Made by a program: the position numbers and the translations under genes. Of a DNA stretch of 64,000 bases, positions 34,293 through 43,572 are shown piece by piece. Where the stretch lies: NCBI GenBank assembly GCA_022360015.1, contig JAKSDQ010000248.1:62001-126000 (forward strand). The letters run 5' to 3'. The notes beneath the pieces were generated by a model that was given only the letters and a program-made list of their open reading frames with translations, had not been told where the DNA came from and made no database searches. Origin of the DNA: Cytophagales bacterium (lineage in GTDB: Bacteria > Bacteroidota > Bacteroidia > Cytophagales > Cyclobacteriaceae). Numbering within the stretch: the first letter of the stretch is position 1; each line of letters starts with the position of its first letter.

Positions 34293-36749
34293 ATGAAAAA
34301 GTTTGTTTTATCCGTAATTTTGGGCCTGGGATGGCAGATAATTTCTTGTGCCCAATTTAACATTACCGGTCAGATACTCGACGACCGGGGGCAGGGGCTT
34401 TCCGGAGCCAATATTTGGCTTGAAGCCACTAATAAAGCGGCCGTTTCCAAGGCAGAAGGGGATTTTCAAATTACCGGAGTAAGGCCGGGAAACTACCAGC
34501 TAAATGTTTCTTTCGTAGGGTACAACACCTATCAGCAGCCTGTTTCGCTGAATCGGGATGTATCTTTGGAGATCCGTCTGAAGCCTCAGGTAGTCCTTAC
34601 CGACGAGGTAATTGTGACCGCCACACGTGCTTCGGACAAAACGCCTGTTACTTTTACCAATGTGGATAAAGAAGATATTCAAAAACAGAACCTCGGACAG
34701 GATATTCCCTTCCTGCTCAATCACACCCCTTCCGTGGTTGTCACCTCCGATGCAGGCGCGGGAATCGGGTATACCGGCATAAGGATTAGAGGAAGCGATC
34801 CGACACGAATCAATGTGACTATCAATGGCATTCCCTACAACGATGCGGAGTCACAAGGCACCTTCTGGGTAAACCTTCCCGATTTTGCCTCCTCTGTGGA
34901 TAATATTCAGATTCAACGGGGAGTAGGCACTTCCACTAATGGTTCGGGCGCTTTCGGAGCTTCGCTCAATGTGCAAACCACGACTTACAACCCCGATCCT
35001 TATGGTGCCATAGACAATTCTTTCGGGTCGTTTAATACCCGTAAGCATACGGTGATGGCAGGCACCGGACTGATCAATAACCGCTTTACCTTTGATGCGA
35101 GACTTTCAAGAATAAGCTCCGACGGCTTCATCGACAGGGCCTCTTCCGATCTGAAGTCCTACTTCCTCACAGGCGGTTACTATGGCAAATCTACCCTGGT
35201 GAAATTAAATGTATTTGCGGGAAAGGAAATTACCTACCAGTCCTGGTATGGAACACCGGAGTCAAGAATAAACGGTGACCGGGAAGAAATGCTGGCTTTT
35301 GCAGGCAGAAACTTCCTGACCGAATCCCAGACACAAAACCTGTTGAATGCCGGTCGCACCTATAATTTTTACGAATACGAAAACCAGGTTGATAATTATC
35401 AGCAAGACCACTACCAGTTGATCCTGGCTCAGGACATTGGCGACAAGTTAACACTCAATGCCGCCTTGTTCTATACGCAAGGAGAGGGTTTTTTTGAAGA
35501 ATTCATGGAAAATGACAAGCTTGAGAACTATGGTCTGGAAAATGTGGAAATCGGTAATGAGGTGATTGAACGCACCAATCTGATCAGAAGGAGGTGGCTG
35601 GATAATGATTATTATGGCTTTAACTATTCCCTGGATTATAATCCCTCCAAAAAAACCAGTATGATCCTCGGAGGGGGCTACTACATGTATGACGGAGACC
35701 ATTTTGGCGAAGTGATCTGGGCCCAATTTGCCAGTAACAGCGACATAAGGGAGCGCTATTATGATAACATCGGCGAAAAAAACGACTTTAACTCATTCTT
35801 CAAAGTTCAACACCAGTTAACCGATCGCCTCAACGTCTTTGGCGATGTGCAATTCCGGCGTGTGACTTATTTTACCCAGGGCACCGACAACGGCCCGCGG
35901 GACATATTAGCTGAAGATAACTTTAACTTCCTGAATCCAAAATTTGGTGCGACTTTCGACATCAGCGAGTCGGTTTCAACCTATGCTTCCTTCAGCATTG
36001 GCAACCGGGAGCCGACCAGAAGTGACTTCATCGATGCCCCCGCTGACCGGCCCCCGAAACATGAGACTTTAAGAAACATCGAGGCGGGTATTAAAAAAAC
36101 CGGCCGAAACTACAGTCTGCAAGCCAATTACTACCTGATGGACTACAAAGATCAATTGGTGCTGACCGGTGAGATCAACGACGTAGGTGCCAATGTACGC
36201 ACCAATGTCGATAACAGCTACAGAACCGGTGTAGAATTGATGGCCGCCCTTATCCCGTCTGACCGCTGGGAGATTATGGGAAATATTACGCTCAGCAGAA
36301 ACCGGATACGCAGTTTCAATGAGATCATTTATGAATACTTCACCGGATCTGACGAGGTAAATGTGATCAATAATAATTACAAGGATGTAGATATTTCATT
36401 TTCACCGGATGTCATTGGCGGATCCACCGTCTCGTATAAGCCTACGCAGAACCTAAGCCTTACTTTACTGTCCAAGTATGTCGGAAGCCAGTTCCTCGAC
36501 AATACCGGCAATGAGGCAAGGCAGATTGACAGTTATTTTGTCAATGATTTCAGGCTTATCTATCAGACCCGGTTAAATTTCCTGAAAGCGCTGACTGTTT
36601 CAATGCTTGTCAACAATATTTTCGACGTGGAATTCGAGGCCAACGGTTATACCTTCGGCTATATACAAGATGGAGAAACCGTGAGAGAAAACTTCTTCTA
36701 CCCACAGGCGGGCACCAATTTTTTGATGGCTTTATCTTTAAAATTTTAG
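34293..36749 (+). CDS. TonB-dependent receptor under TPP riboswitch control (probable thiamin uptake)
   Basis: The order is signal peptide (MKKFVLSVILGLGWQIISCAQ), CarboxypepD_reg domain (ITGQILDDRGQGLSGANIWLE), TonB box-like DEVIVTATRA, plug (IPFLLNHTPSVVVTSDAGAGIGYTGIRIRG), and barrel ending FLMALSLKF. At 818 residues the length is usual. Two TPP riboswitches precede it, so it is expected to be repressed when thiamin pyrophosphate is abundant; uptake of thiamin or a precursor across the outer membrane follows from that. ATG 34293 begins the signal peptide. Confidence 0.93.
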   Translation: MKKFVLSVILGLGWQIISCAQFNITGQILDDRGQGLSGANIWLEATNKAAVSKAEGDFQITGVRPGNYQLNVSFVGYNTYQQPVSLNRDVSLEIRLKPQVVLTDEVIVTATRASDKTPVTFTNVDKEDIQKQNLGQDIPFLLNHTPSVVVTSDAGAGIGYTGIRIRGSDPTRINVTINGIPYNDAESQGTFWVNLPDFASSVDNIQIQRGVGTSTNGSGAFGASLNVQTTTYNPDPYGAIDNSFGSFNTRKHTVMAGTGLINNRFTFDARLSRISSDGFIDRASSDLKSYFLTGGYYGKSTLVKLNVFAGKEITYQSWYGTPESRINGDREEMLAFAGRNFLTESQTQNLLNAGRTYNFYEYENQVDNYQQDHYQLILAQDIGDKLTLNAALFYTQGEGFFEEFMENDKLENYGLENVEIGNEVIERTNLIRRRWLDNDYYGFNYSLDYNPSKKTSMILGGGYYMYDGDHFGEVIWAQFASNSDIRERYYDNIGEKNDFNSFFKVQHQLTDRLNVFGDVQFRRVTYFTQGTDNGPRDILAEDNFNFLNPKFGATFDISESVSTYASFSIGNREPTRSDFIDAPADRPPKHETLRNIEAGIKKTGRNYSLQANYYLMDYKDQLVLTGEINDVGANVRTNVDNSYRTGVELMAALIPSDRWEIMGNITLSRNRIRSFNEIIYEYFTGSDEVNVINNNYKDVDISFSPDVIGGSTVSYKPTQNLSLTLLSKYVGSQFLDNTGNEARQIDSYFVNDFRLIYQTRLNFLKALTVSMLVNNIFDVEFEANGYTFGYIQDGETVRENFFYPQAGTNFLMALSLKF

Positions 36750-36757
36750 TTCGCAAG

Positions 36758-36787
36758 AGAAACGGGGTTATGGATAACCCTGTTTCT
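36758..36787 (+). terminator. Hairpin after TonB receptor
   Basis: AGAAACGGGGTTAT and ATAACCCTGTTTCT form a 14-bp stem with one G-T pair, 9 bp after the receptor stop. A weak T-rich tail follows. It lies directly before the next small gene. Confidence 0.6.
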
Positions 36788-36800
36788 TACTTATAATCAC

Positions 36801-37142
36801 ATGCCAAACATGAAACAATTCCTCCCTTTTGCAGTATCAACCAGCTATGACGAGGTCCTGGCCATAGATTGCTTCGCTAAAAATGCTTTCAACCTTTCGC
36901 ACTGGCGGGGAGCTCCCAAAGTGACAGACATTCATGACGACACCAGCGCCCAGATAACTATGCATGCTATTGAAAAAAACCTCCCTCAGACGCAATACAA
37001 GTACGTTACTTGTAACCACTTCGATATAGATGGATTCCTGGGGGTCTGGTCCGTTTTTAATCCTGTTACAGCCCTGCAAAACAACGCCTTAATCAAGGAA
37101 ATGTCGGTTGTTAATGAAAAGCTCAAGGCTGTATTTGCCTGA
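36801..37142 (+). CDS. Short DUF6687-like protein, possibly truncated
   Basis: The 113 residues resemble the N-terminal part of a Bacteroidetes family (DUF6687, from memory): FLPFAVSTSYDEVLAIDC, NLSHWRGAPKV.DIHDDTSAQITM, and CNHFDIDGFLGVWSVFNP. Family members as I recall them are about twice as long; this one stops after VTALQNNALIKEMS.. and the convergent prmC gene ends 2 bp later. It may therefore be a C-terminally truncated relic, or a natural short form. The family name is moderately certain, the function unknown. An alternative start is ATG 36810. Confidence 0.6.
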   Translation: MPNMKQFLPFAVSTSYDEVLAIDCFAKNAFNLSHWRGAPKVTDIHDDTSAQITMHAIEKNLPQTQYKYVTCNHFDIDGFLGVWSVFNPVTALQNNALIKEMSVVNEKLKAVFA

Positions 37143-37144
37143 AG

Positions 37145-38014
37145 TCACCTTTTAACCCCTTTTACAATACGGTCTTTCGATTGTAGATCTTTCAATACCT
37201 GAATCTGCACAAAGCCTTCACTTTCCAGCACATTCATAACCTCACGGCCAAAAGCTTCATTGATCTCCAGGTAGATTCTACCCCCTGTCCTAAGTGCTTG
37301 AAATCCTTTTTTAGCTATTGCAAAATAAAAAACCAGCGGATCGCGATCGCTTACAAACAGGGCTGAATGGGGTTCATAATCAAGTACATTTTTCATCATC
37401 AGGGCTTTCTCACATTCGCGTACGTAAGGCGGGTTACTCACAATGATGTCACAGGAAAACGCCGGTAAGTCGTCAAGCAAAATATCGGATTTATCCCAAT
37501 GAATGCCTGCGTGGTACCTGGCTGCATTGCTCTTTGCGCAATGAAGTGCATCCTCGGAAACATCCATGCCTGTGACAGAGGCATCTTTCAATGCTATTTT
37601 CAAACTAACCGCTATACAACCACTGCCAGTACCTATATCGAGGATATAGGGTTTCCCACCCTGATTTTCTTTGATAATCCTGTCAACCAGCAATTCTGTT
37701 TCCTGTCTGGGAATCAGCACATTGGAATTAACATGAAATTTTCTCCCATAAAAATCTGCTTCTTCGAAGATGTATTGAATCGGCTCATTATCCTTAAGCC
37801 GCCGGATAACCCCCTTGATGTTATCCAGTTCGGCAGGGGAAATTTCCCGGGACTCATTCATCGCCAGCCCCATGCTGTCAATATCAAAATAATGGTCCAT
37901 AATCATGTATGAAAAGCTGTTGCGTTCATTAACGTCTGCTACAAAGCTCAAACTTTGTATTATCCACTGACGCAAAGCCCTGGGATACCTATGAATGTGC
38001 TGTGTTTTATCCAT
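37145..38014 (-). CDS. prmC: Release factor glutamine methyltransferase
   Basis: S-adenosylmethionine-dependent N5-glutamine methyltransferase acting on the GGQ motif of peptide-chain release factors. It has an N-terminal helical domain, the substrate-loop region (PIQYIFEEADFYGRKFHVNSNVLIPRQETELLVD), motif I (ILDIGTGSGCIAVSL), and catalytic NPPY (IIVSNPPYVRE). The length of 289 residues is standard. Ends 2 bp from the stop of the convergent short gene. Confidence 0.95.
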   Translation of the reverse strand: MDKTQHIHRYPRALRQWIIQSLSFVADVNERNSFSYMIMDHYFDIDSMGLAMNESREISPAELDNIKGVIRRLKDNEPIQYIFEEADFYGRKFHVNSNVLIPRQETELLVDRIIKENQGGKPYILDIGTGSGCIAVSLKIALKDASVTGMDVSEDALHCAKSNAARYHAGIHWDKSDILLDDLPAFSCDIIVSNPPYVRECEKALMMKNVLDYEPHSALFVSDRDPLVFYFAIAKKGFQALRTGGRIYLEINEAFGREVMNVLESEGFVQIQVLKDLQSKDRIVKGVKR

Positions 38015-38164
38015 CGCGCTGAATTCAAAATTAATGGAATCCCTGATTTATTCTTAATTTTGTCGCCGTAAAGCTTAAAATCAAGGGTTGAATAGGTTTA
38101 TCGGGAAAAGGTAAATCCCAGGGCGCAGTTATTCGTTAAAGTACTCTTGTAACATGTTTTTTAG

Positions 38165-39199
38165 ATGGAGAAGGATGAAACATATATGCAAAGGGCCCTG
38201 GAACTGGCGGCCCTGGGGTTGGGCCATGTCAGTCCCAATCCAATGGTAGGTTGCGTAATTGTCCACGATAACCGTATTATTGGCGAAGGATGGCACCGGC
38301 GTCATGGTGAATCACATGCCGAGGTATTGGCCCTGAACCAGGTGAAAAACAAGGCTTTGCTACCGGAAAGCACCCTCTATGTCACCTTGGAACCCTGCTC
38401 GCATCATGGTAAAACGCCGCCCTGCGCCGACCGTATCGTGCAGGAAGGGGTAGGCCGTGTGGTAATCTGTAACAAAGACAGTAATCCCCTGGTAAAAGGG
38501 GAGGGAATCAGGAAAATGGAAGCCGCAGGGATAAAGGTGGAGAACCATCTGCTGGAGCAGAAGGGCCGGCGATTAAACAAAAGGTTCTTCACTTTTTATG
38601 AAAAGCAAAGACCCTACATCCTGTTGAAATGGGCGCAGACGGCTGACCGATTCATAGCTAGGGAAAACTTCGAATCCAAGTGGATCAGCCATGAGTTCTC
38701 GCGTAAAATAGTTCACAAATGGCGAACGGAAGAAGATGCTGTGATGGTGGGGACCAATACGGCACAATATGACAACCCCCGGTTAAATGCCAGGGACTGG
38801 CCGGGCAAAAATCCGGTAAGGATCGTGGTTGACAAAAACCTGAGACTCGACAGGAAATTGCTATTATTTGACCATAGCCAGCCAACGCTTTGTTATAATT
38901 TGCAGGAGAATCGCAAGGAAAAAAATTTACAATTTATCAAACTTAACCCTGAAAACTTTTCGGAGGCCCTGTTTCACGATTTGTTTGAAAAAAAAATAAT
39001 GTCGGTAATGATAGAGGGGGGCAGCAGCCTGTTGCAAAGCCTGATCGCAGAGGGATTATGGGACGAAGCCAGGGTATTTGAATCAAAAGCCACCTTTGGC
39101 ACCGGCATCAGCGCCCCTACTCTGAAGGATTGCAAAATGATAGAAAAAACCCGGTCCGGAGAAGATGAGCTAATAGCCTACAAACATTTTGAAGACTAA
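38165..39199 (+). CDS. ribD: Bifunctional riboflavin biosynthesis deaminase/reductase
   Basis: The N-terminal cytidine-deaminase-like domain has the zinc site HAEV (near 50) and PCSHHGKTPPCADRI. The C-terminal reductase domain has ESKWISHEFSR, MVGTNTAQYDNPRLNARDWP, and VMIEGGSSLLQSLI. It converts 2,5-diamino-6-ribosylamino-pyrimidinone phosphate in two steps of riboflavin synthesis. The length of 344 residues is typical of Bacteroidetes RibD. It stands alone on the plus strand, divergent from prmC. Confidence 0.95.
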   Translation: MEKDETYMQRALELAALGLGHVSPNPMVGCVIVHDNRIIGEGWHRRHGESHAEVLALNQVKNKALLPESTLYVTLEPCSHHGKTPPCADRIVQEGVGRVVICNKDSNPLVKGEGIRKMEAAGIKVENHLLEQKGRRLNKRFFTFYEKQRPYILLKWAQTADRFIARENFESKWISHEFSRKIVHKWRTEEDAVMVGTNTAQYDNPRLNARDWPGKNPVRIVVDKNLRLDRKLLLFDHSQPTLCYNLQENRKEKNLQFIKLNPENFSEALFHDLFEKKIMSVMIEGGSSLLQSLIAEGLWDEARVFESKATFGTGISAPTLKDCKMIEKTRSGEDELIAYKHFED

Positions 39200-39334
39200 A
39201 AAACCAAAATCCTACACCCCTGCGACTCGCTAACATGCCCTACACTGTTGCTGAAATCTGTTGCCGTTGCTCCATATGCCTCCGAATAGGAATAGTTCGC
39301 TTTGAAGAAACAACATTAAAATCTATATTTAACC

Positions 39335-39817
39335 ATGGCAGAAGAATTAATCATATCCACATCAGATGATAAGGCAGAAAGATACAGGTCATTGTTACCA
39401 CAGATAGAGGCACTGGTGGCCGGTGAAAATGATCTGACCGCTAATCTGGCCAACATCGCCTCGGCGCTGAAATATGGTATGGATTATTTTTGGGTGGGTT
39501 TCTATAGGGTGAAAGGTCATGAACTGGTATTAGGGCCGTTTCAGGGGCCCATTGCCTGTACCAGAATAGCCAAAGGCAAGGGGGTATGCGGCAAGTCCTG
39601 GAAAGAAAAAAAGATATTGATCGTAGAAAATGTTGAAGAATTTCCCGGCCACATCGCCTGCAGCGCCGAGTCCAAATCCGAAATCGTTTTACCTGCCTTG
39701 AAAAACGGGGCAGTTGCCCTGGTTCTGGACGTAGATAGTGACCAGATAGCAGATTTTGACGAAATAGATAAAGAATACCTCACCCAGTTGATACGGCTGA
39801 TAGAATTAAAACTATAA
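39335..39817 (+). CDS. msrC: Free methionine-(R)-sulfoxide reductase (GAF domain)
   Basis: The GAF-domain protein of 160 residues has the three family cysteines: Cys75 (GPIACTRI), Cys85 (GVCGKSW) and Cys109 (HIACSAESKSEIVLP). It also has DYFWVGFYRV and VLDVDSDQIADFDEID. It reduces free methionine-R-sulfoxide, protecting against oxidation. Followed by a dispersed repeat and a lipoprotein gene. Confidence 0.93.
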   Translation: MAEELIISTSDDKAERYRSLLPQIEALVAGENDLTANLANIASALKYGMDYFWVGFYRVKGHELVLGPFQGPIACTRIAKGKGVCGKSWKEKKILIVENVEEFPGHIACSAESKSEIVLPALKNGAVALVLDVDSDQIADFDEIDKEYLTQLIRLIELKL

Positions 39818-39832
39818 TCCTTAAAAAACCGG

Positions 39833-39892
39833 GTCTCTTTGTGCCTCCGTGGTGAACAATGGTGAACCACAAAGGCACCAAGACACAAAGGA
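39833..39892. repeat. Dispersed GTGCCT-rich repeat, copy B (inverted arrangement)
   Basis: TCTCTTTGTGCCTCCGTGG faces AACCACAAAGGCACCAAGAC across a short centre, forming an imperfect inverted repeat. A further fragment (AAAGACACAAACGACAC) lies about 65 bp beyond. Confidence 0.75.
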
Positions 39893-40043
39893 TCTTGTCG
39901 AAAACGTTGTGCGACACCCACGTCTAGCTTGCGCTATGCCATGAAAAAAGGAAATCATAAAGACACAAACGACACATCCTTAATAAAATGTTACCCTTTC
40001 GCAGATGGTCATACAACCTTAGTGCCGGAATGTGTGTCTTGTA

Positions 40044-40074
40044 TTTGAGTTTCATATTTAATCTTATATCTTTG
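40044..40074 (+). promoter_or_regulatory. Promoter directly abutting a start codon
   Basis: TTTG (40044-40047), exactly 19 bp, then TATCTTTG (40067-40074). The expected transcription start falls on or next to the ATG at 40080, so the mRNA may be leaderless. Confidence 0.7.
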
Positions 40075-40079
40075 TTGTA

Positions 40080-40532
40080 ATGAATATAAAGTCAATTACA
40101 TTCGGTTTTCTGGCCTTAGTGCTTCTGGCGGGTTGCAACAATTCTGACAGTGATTTAAACAGGTCGGTGACGTTCGAGACTATCGAAAAAGACCTTTATT
40201 CAGGTGTGGATACACCCCAAAATGTGGTCATCACCAACATTAATGACTGGAAGGAGTTGTGGGATGAAACCGTTACATGGACGCCTGATGAGCTGCCTTT
40301 TGTTAACTTTAATGAGTCAATGGTGGTGGCAGTATTTATGGGCGAGCGGGTTTCAGGTGGATTCAATATTGAAGTATTGGAGATCAAAGAGGCTGACAAT
40401 GTTATCCAGGTGATATCGAGGGTTACCAATCCTGATTCCAGTAGAGGTGTTACCCTGGCTTTAACGCAACCCTTTCATATGATCAAAATTAACAAAACCA
40501 GCAAAGAAATAATTTTCAGCGAACTACACTGA
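40080..40532 (+). CDS. Lipoprotein with PrcB-C-like domain
   Basis: A lipoprotein signal (LVLLAGC, Cys20) is followed by NNSDSD. The C-terminal part matches the PrcB_C domain (FNESMVVAVFMGERVSGGFNIEVLEI .. QPFHMIKI), named for a subunit of a spirochaete protease complex. The exact role is unknown. The start lies at the predicted transcription start. The gene overlaps the convergent psd gene by 9 bp at the 3' ends. Confidence 0.8.
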   Translation: MNIKSITFGFLALVLLAGCNNSDSDLNRSVTFETIEKDLYSGVDTPQNVVITNINDWKELWDETVTWTPDELPFVNFNESMVVAVFMGERVSGGFNIEVLEIKEADNVIQVISRVTNPDSSRGVTLALTQPFHMIKINKTSKEIIFSELH

Positions 40533-41189
40533 CTTTAATACGGCAATCACAGTCTTACCAGCCGTGGTCTTATCATTGACTTTTACCTTTATTTCGGCGT
40601 CGATCGGTAAAAAAACATCCACCCTGGATCCGAATTTGATAAAACCGAATTCACCTCCCTGGGCTAACCTGTCACCTTCTTTCACGTAACATTTAATCCT
40701 CCTGGCCACAGCACCCGCTATCTGGCGCAACATTACCTCCAACCCGTCATTTGTTTCCACCACAAGGGTTGTTCTTTCATTTTCAGTACTTGACTTTGGA
40801 TGCCAGGCCACCAGGTATTTGCCAGCATGATACTTAAAAAACTTTACCACTCCGGCTACGGGACTACGGTTCACGTGAACGTTAACCGGTGACATAAAAA
40901 TTGAAATCTGCTTACGCCGGTCATTGAAATATTCCGCTTCGGTAGTATTTTCAATCACCACCACTTTACCATCAGCAGGGGCGATAATATGTTTATCATT
41001 AATGATGGGCTTGATTTTCGGGCTTCGAAAGAATTGCAAAATCAGTAAATAAAGCACGATGCTCACGGCAATAATTCCGTTTTGCAATAATGCATTACCG
41101 GGTGCTAGCCAGTAAATCAGCAGGTTGATACCGAAAAGTAGTATCAAAAGGATAAACAGTATGGTGCGTCCCTCTTTGTGGATAGTCAT
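40524..41189 (-). CDS. psd: Phosphatidylserine decarboxylase family protein
   Basis: It makes phosphatidylethanolamine from phosphatidylserine. Two N-terminal membrane helices are followed by the decarboxylase domain: HIIAPADGKVVVIE, ISIFMSPVNVHVNRSPVAGVV, and the self-cleavage region FGFIKFGSRVDVFLP, where the GS pair is the expected site that forms the pyruvoyl group. At 221 residues it is the short archaeal-type form common in Bacteroidetes. A TAACTTTG box (41213-41220, minus strand) may be its -7 element. Confidence 0.93.
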   Translation of the reverse strand: MTIHKEGRTILFILLILLFGINLLIYWLAPGNALLQNGIIAVSIVLYLLILQFFRSPKIKPIINDKHIIAPADGKVVVIENTTEAEYFNDRRKQISIFMSPVNVHVNRSPVAGVVKFFKYHAGKYLVAWHPKSSTENERTTLVVETNDGLEVMLRQIAGAVARRIKCYVKEGDRLAQGGEFGFIKFGSRVDVFLPIDAEIKVKVNDKTTAGKTVIAVLKSV

Positions 41190-41233
41190 AATGGTTCTTA
41201 AACTTTAAGGTGCAAAGTTAAGACATTAGGAAC

Positions 41234-42508
41234 TTAATAACCACCACGCCACTTATATGTTTTTGCTACTTTGTCAATGGCCACGATGTAGGCGGCGATT
41301 CTCATGGACACATTGTATTCTTTCGATGCTTTGTAAACATGGTCAAAGGCATCTTTCATGATTCTGTCCGATCTCCTGTTCACCCTCTCTCCTGTCCATT
41401 TGTAACCCAGTCTATTCTGCACCCATTCGAAATAAGATACTGTGACACCCCCTGCATTGGCCAGGATGTCGGGAACTACCATGATCCCTTTATCATTGAT
41501 CACCTGATCTGCTTTGGCCGATGTAGGCCCGTTGGCACCTTCCACAATCATTTTGACCTTGATTTTATCCGAGTTAGTCATGTTGATGACATCTTCTGTG
41601 GCGGCAGGGACCAGAACGTCGACATCCAGCGTCAGCAAATCCGGTCCGTCTATGCTTTCCGCGCCATTGAACCCATCAAGGGTGCCATCATTTTCATTCC
41701 TGAAGTTAATCGCTTCCTTAACGTTAATGCCATTTTCATTATAAAATGCACCGGATAAATCACTGATCGCCACAATCTTCACGCCTCTTTCTTCCAGTAA
41801 CAGCGAGGCAAAAGAACCCACGTTACCAAAACCCTGAACCGCGCAGGTGGCATGATAGGGATTAATCCTTAACTTTTCCATGGCAGCCATGGTCGATACC
41901 ATTACGCCTCTGCCTGTTGCTTCCGATCTGCCCAGCGAGCCTCCCAACACAATGGGTTTTCCTGTTACCACTGCATTGGTGGTCATACCCCGTGCACGTG
42001 AAAATTCATCCATGAGCCAGGCCATTTCACGCGGACCGGTTCCCATATCCGGGGCAGGGATATCCCTGTCAGGCCCAAAAATTTCACCCAATGCCGCCGT
42101 ATATGCCCTGGTTAACCGCTCTATTTCCCCCGCAGACATTGATCTGGGATTGCATTTTATGCCGCCTTTCGCCCCACCATAGGGAATGTCAACCACCGCA
42201 CATTTCCAGGTCATCCAGGCCGCCAGCGCCTTCACCTCATCCAGGCTTACACCCAGGTCATACCTGATCCCTCCTTTGGATGGTCCCAAAATATTGGAGT
42301 GGATCACCCTGTAACCTTCAAATACCTGAATGGACCCGTCATCCATTGTAATAGGCAAAGAAACTACCACTTGCTTGGCAGGCGATTTCAAAACGTTGTA
42401 AACCTCATCATCGAGACCCAACGCCTGCGCAGCAATTCGAAACCTGGACATCATTGACTCGAAAGGATTCTCTTTATCCTTTATCGGAGCCGGTTCAATA
42501 TATCCCAT
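41234..42508 (-). CDS. gdhA: Glutamate dehydrogenase (Glu/Leu/Phe/Val family)
   Basis: The 424-residue enzyme carries the catalytic lysine motif PYGGAKGGIKCNP, GPSKGGIRYDLGVSLDEV, GTGPREMAWLMDEFS and the Rossmann motif VQGFGNVGSFAS. It interconverts glutamate and 2-oxoglutarate with NAD(P)H. The hexameric class fits the length. It probably has its own promoter in the 233-bp AT-rich region upstream. Confidence 0.95.
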   Translation of the reverse strand: MGYIEPAPIKDKENPFESMMSRFRIAAQALGLDDEVYNVLKSPAKQVVVSLPITMDDGSIQVFEGYRVIHSNILGPSKGGIRYDLGVSLDEVKALAAWMTWKCAVVDIPYGGAKGGIKCNPRSMSAGEIERLTRAYTAALGEIFGPDRDIPAPDMGTGPREMAWLMDEFSRARGMTTNAVVTGKPIVLGGSLGRSEATGRGVMVSTMAAMEKLRINPYHATCAVQGFGNVGSFASLLLEERGVKIVAISDLSGAFYNENGINVKEAINFRNENDGTLDGFNGAESIDGPDLLTLDVDVLVPAATEDVINMTNSDKIKVKMIVEGANGPTSAKADQVINDKGIMVVPDILANAGGVTVSYFEWVQNRLGYKWTGERVNRRSDRIMKDAFDHVYKASKEYNVSMRIAAYIVAIDKVAKTYKWRGGY

Positions 42509-42741
42509 ATGTCTTTTGCTTTCTAATAAGTTCAGAAACTGATTGCTAATCTTTTTTAACCATTATGCAATTTTAGCTTTTTTAACCAAAATCTTAACAA
42601 TATTTTTTCAAATTCTAGCTTTACACTTAACGAATAAAACTAGAGATGAATTCCCAATGAATGGCATTTAATATATAGTAAATAGTACATTACGCATGAA
42701 AGCGCAAACTTTATAATTTTTTTTGAAAAACAGGACTTTTT

Positions 42742-43572
42742 TTAAAAAAATATTAAAAAGGCAACAATGAAAGGCAGGGATAATAACAATCCGTCAAAAC
42801 GATCCAGAAAACCTCCATGGCCTGGGATGCTGCTGCCGGAGTCTTTGATGTGGATGCTGCGTTTAAAAAGTGACTCGATTAAATCACCATATGTCCCGGC
42901 GATGACACTTATTCCCGCGATGATAAACCACTCTCGCCAAAGCAGATCTGTGAAATAATGAGAGAGGCCATAAGCAAAGGCACAAGCCAGAATGGCACCA
43001 CCAATACTACCTTCCCAGGACTTCTTTGGCGAAATCCTTTCGAAAAGCTTGGTTTTACCAAACCTGACACCGGCAAAGTAAGCCCCTGTATCACTGGCCC
43101 AATGCAGCAACAAGGTGCCGATGATAATCTGCCAACTGTATTCCCCCCTTGTGAAGGCCAAAATGTTCATTAATGAAATTGGAATAGCTACATAGATGAT
43201 CCCTAAAAAGGTAAAGGCAATATTGGTAAATGGCTTTTTATCGGTTTTTTTATAGAGTTTTACAAAAAAGATACTGGAACTTACGGGGAATATAAAAAAA
43301 TAAAAGTCTACACTGAGAATTTGCTTTTCAATGAGGAATATTAATGAATAAATAACCAACCCGCAAAAGGTTCCCCAAAATTTGAGGGGCAGCATACCGT
43401 CGAGCCCAACCAACTTATAAAATTCCAGTTGAGTAAAAAGACAAATCACAAAAAACACCGCAAAGAATGCCCATTCACTAAGTACTATACTGGTAACAAT
43501 CAGGATGGCTCCCAAAAAGGCGGTGATGATTCGTTGTGTGAGGTTATTGTACTTACTCAAATTGAATATCAT
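42742..43572 (-). CDS. cdsA: Phosphatidate cytidylyltransferase
   Basis: Polytopic inner-membrane enzyme making CDP-diacylglycerol. It has about eight helices, WASDTGAYFAGVRFGKTKL, SPKKSWEGSIGG, and the signature SLFKRSIHIKDSGSSIPGHGGFLDRFDG near the C-terminus. Overlaps the DUF2007 gene by 20 bp and is the last of three coupled genes. ATG 43572 is preferred over TTG 43578. With psd it covers two steps of phosphatidylethanolamine synthesis in one region. Confidence 0.94.
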   Translation of the reverse strand: MIFNLSKYNNLTQRIITAFLGAILIVTSIVLSEWAFFAVFFVICLFTQLEFYKLVGLDGMLPLKFWGTFCGLVIYSLIFLIEKQILSVDFYFFIFPVSSSIFFVKLYKKTDKKPFTNIAFTFLGIIYVAIPISLMNILAFTRGEYSWQIIIGTLLLHWASDTGAYFAGVRFGKTKLFERISPKKSWEGSIGGAILACAFAYGLSHYFTDLLWREWFIIAGISVIAGTYGDLIESLFKRSIHIKDSGSSIPGHGGFLDRFDGLLLSLPFIVAFLIFF

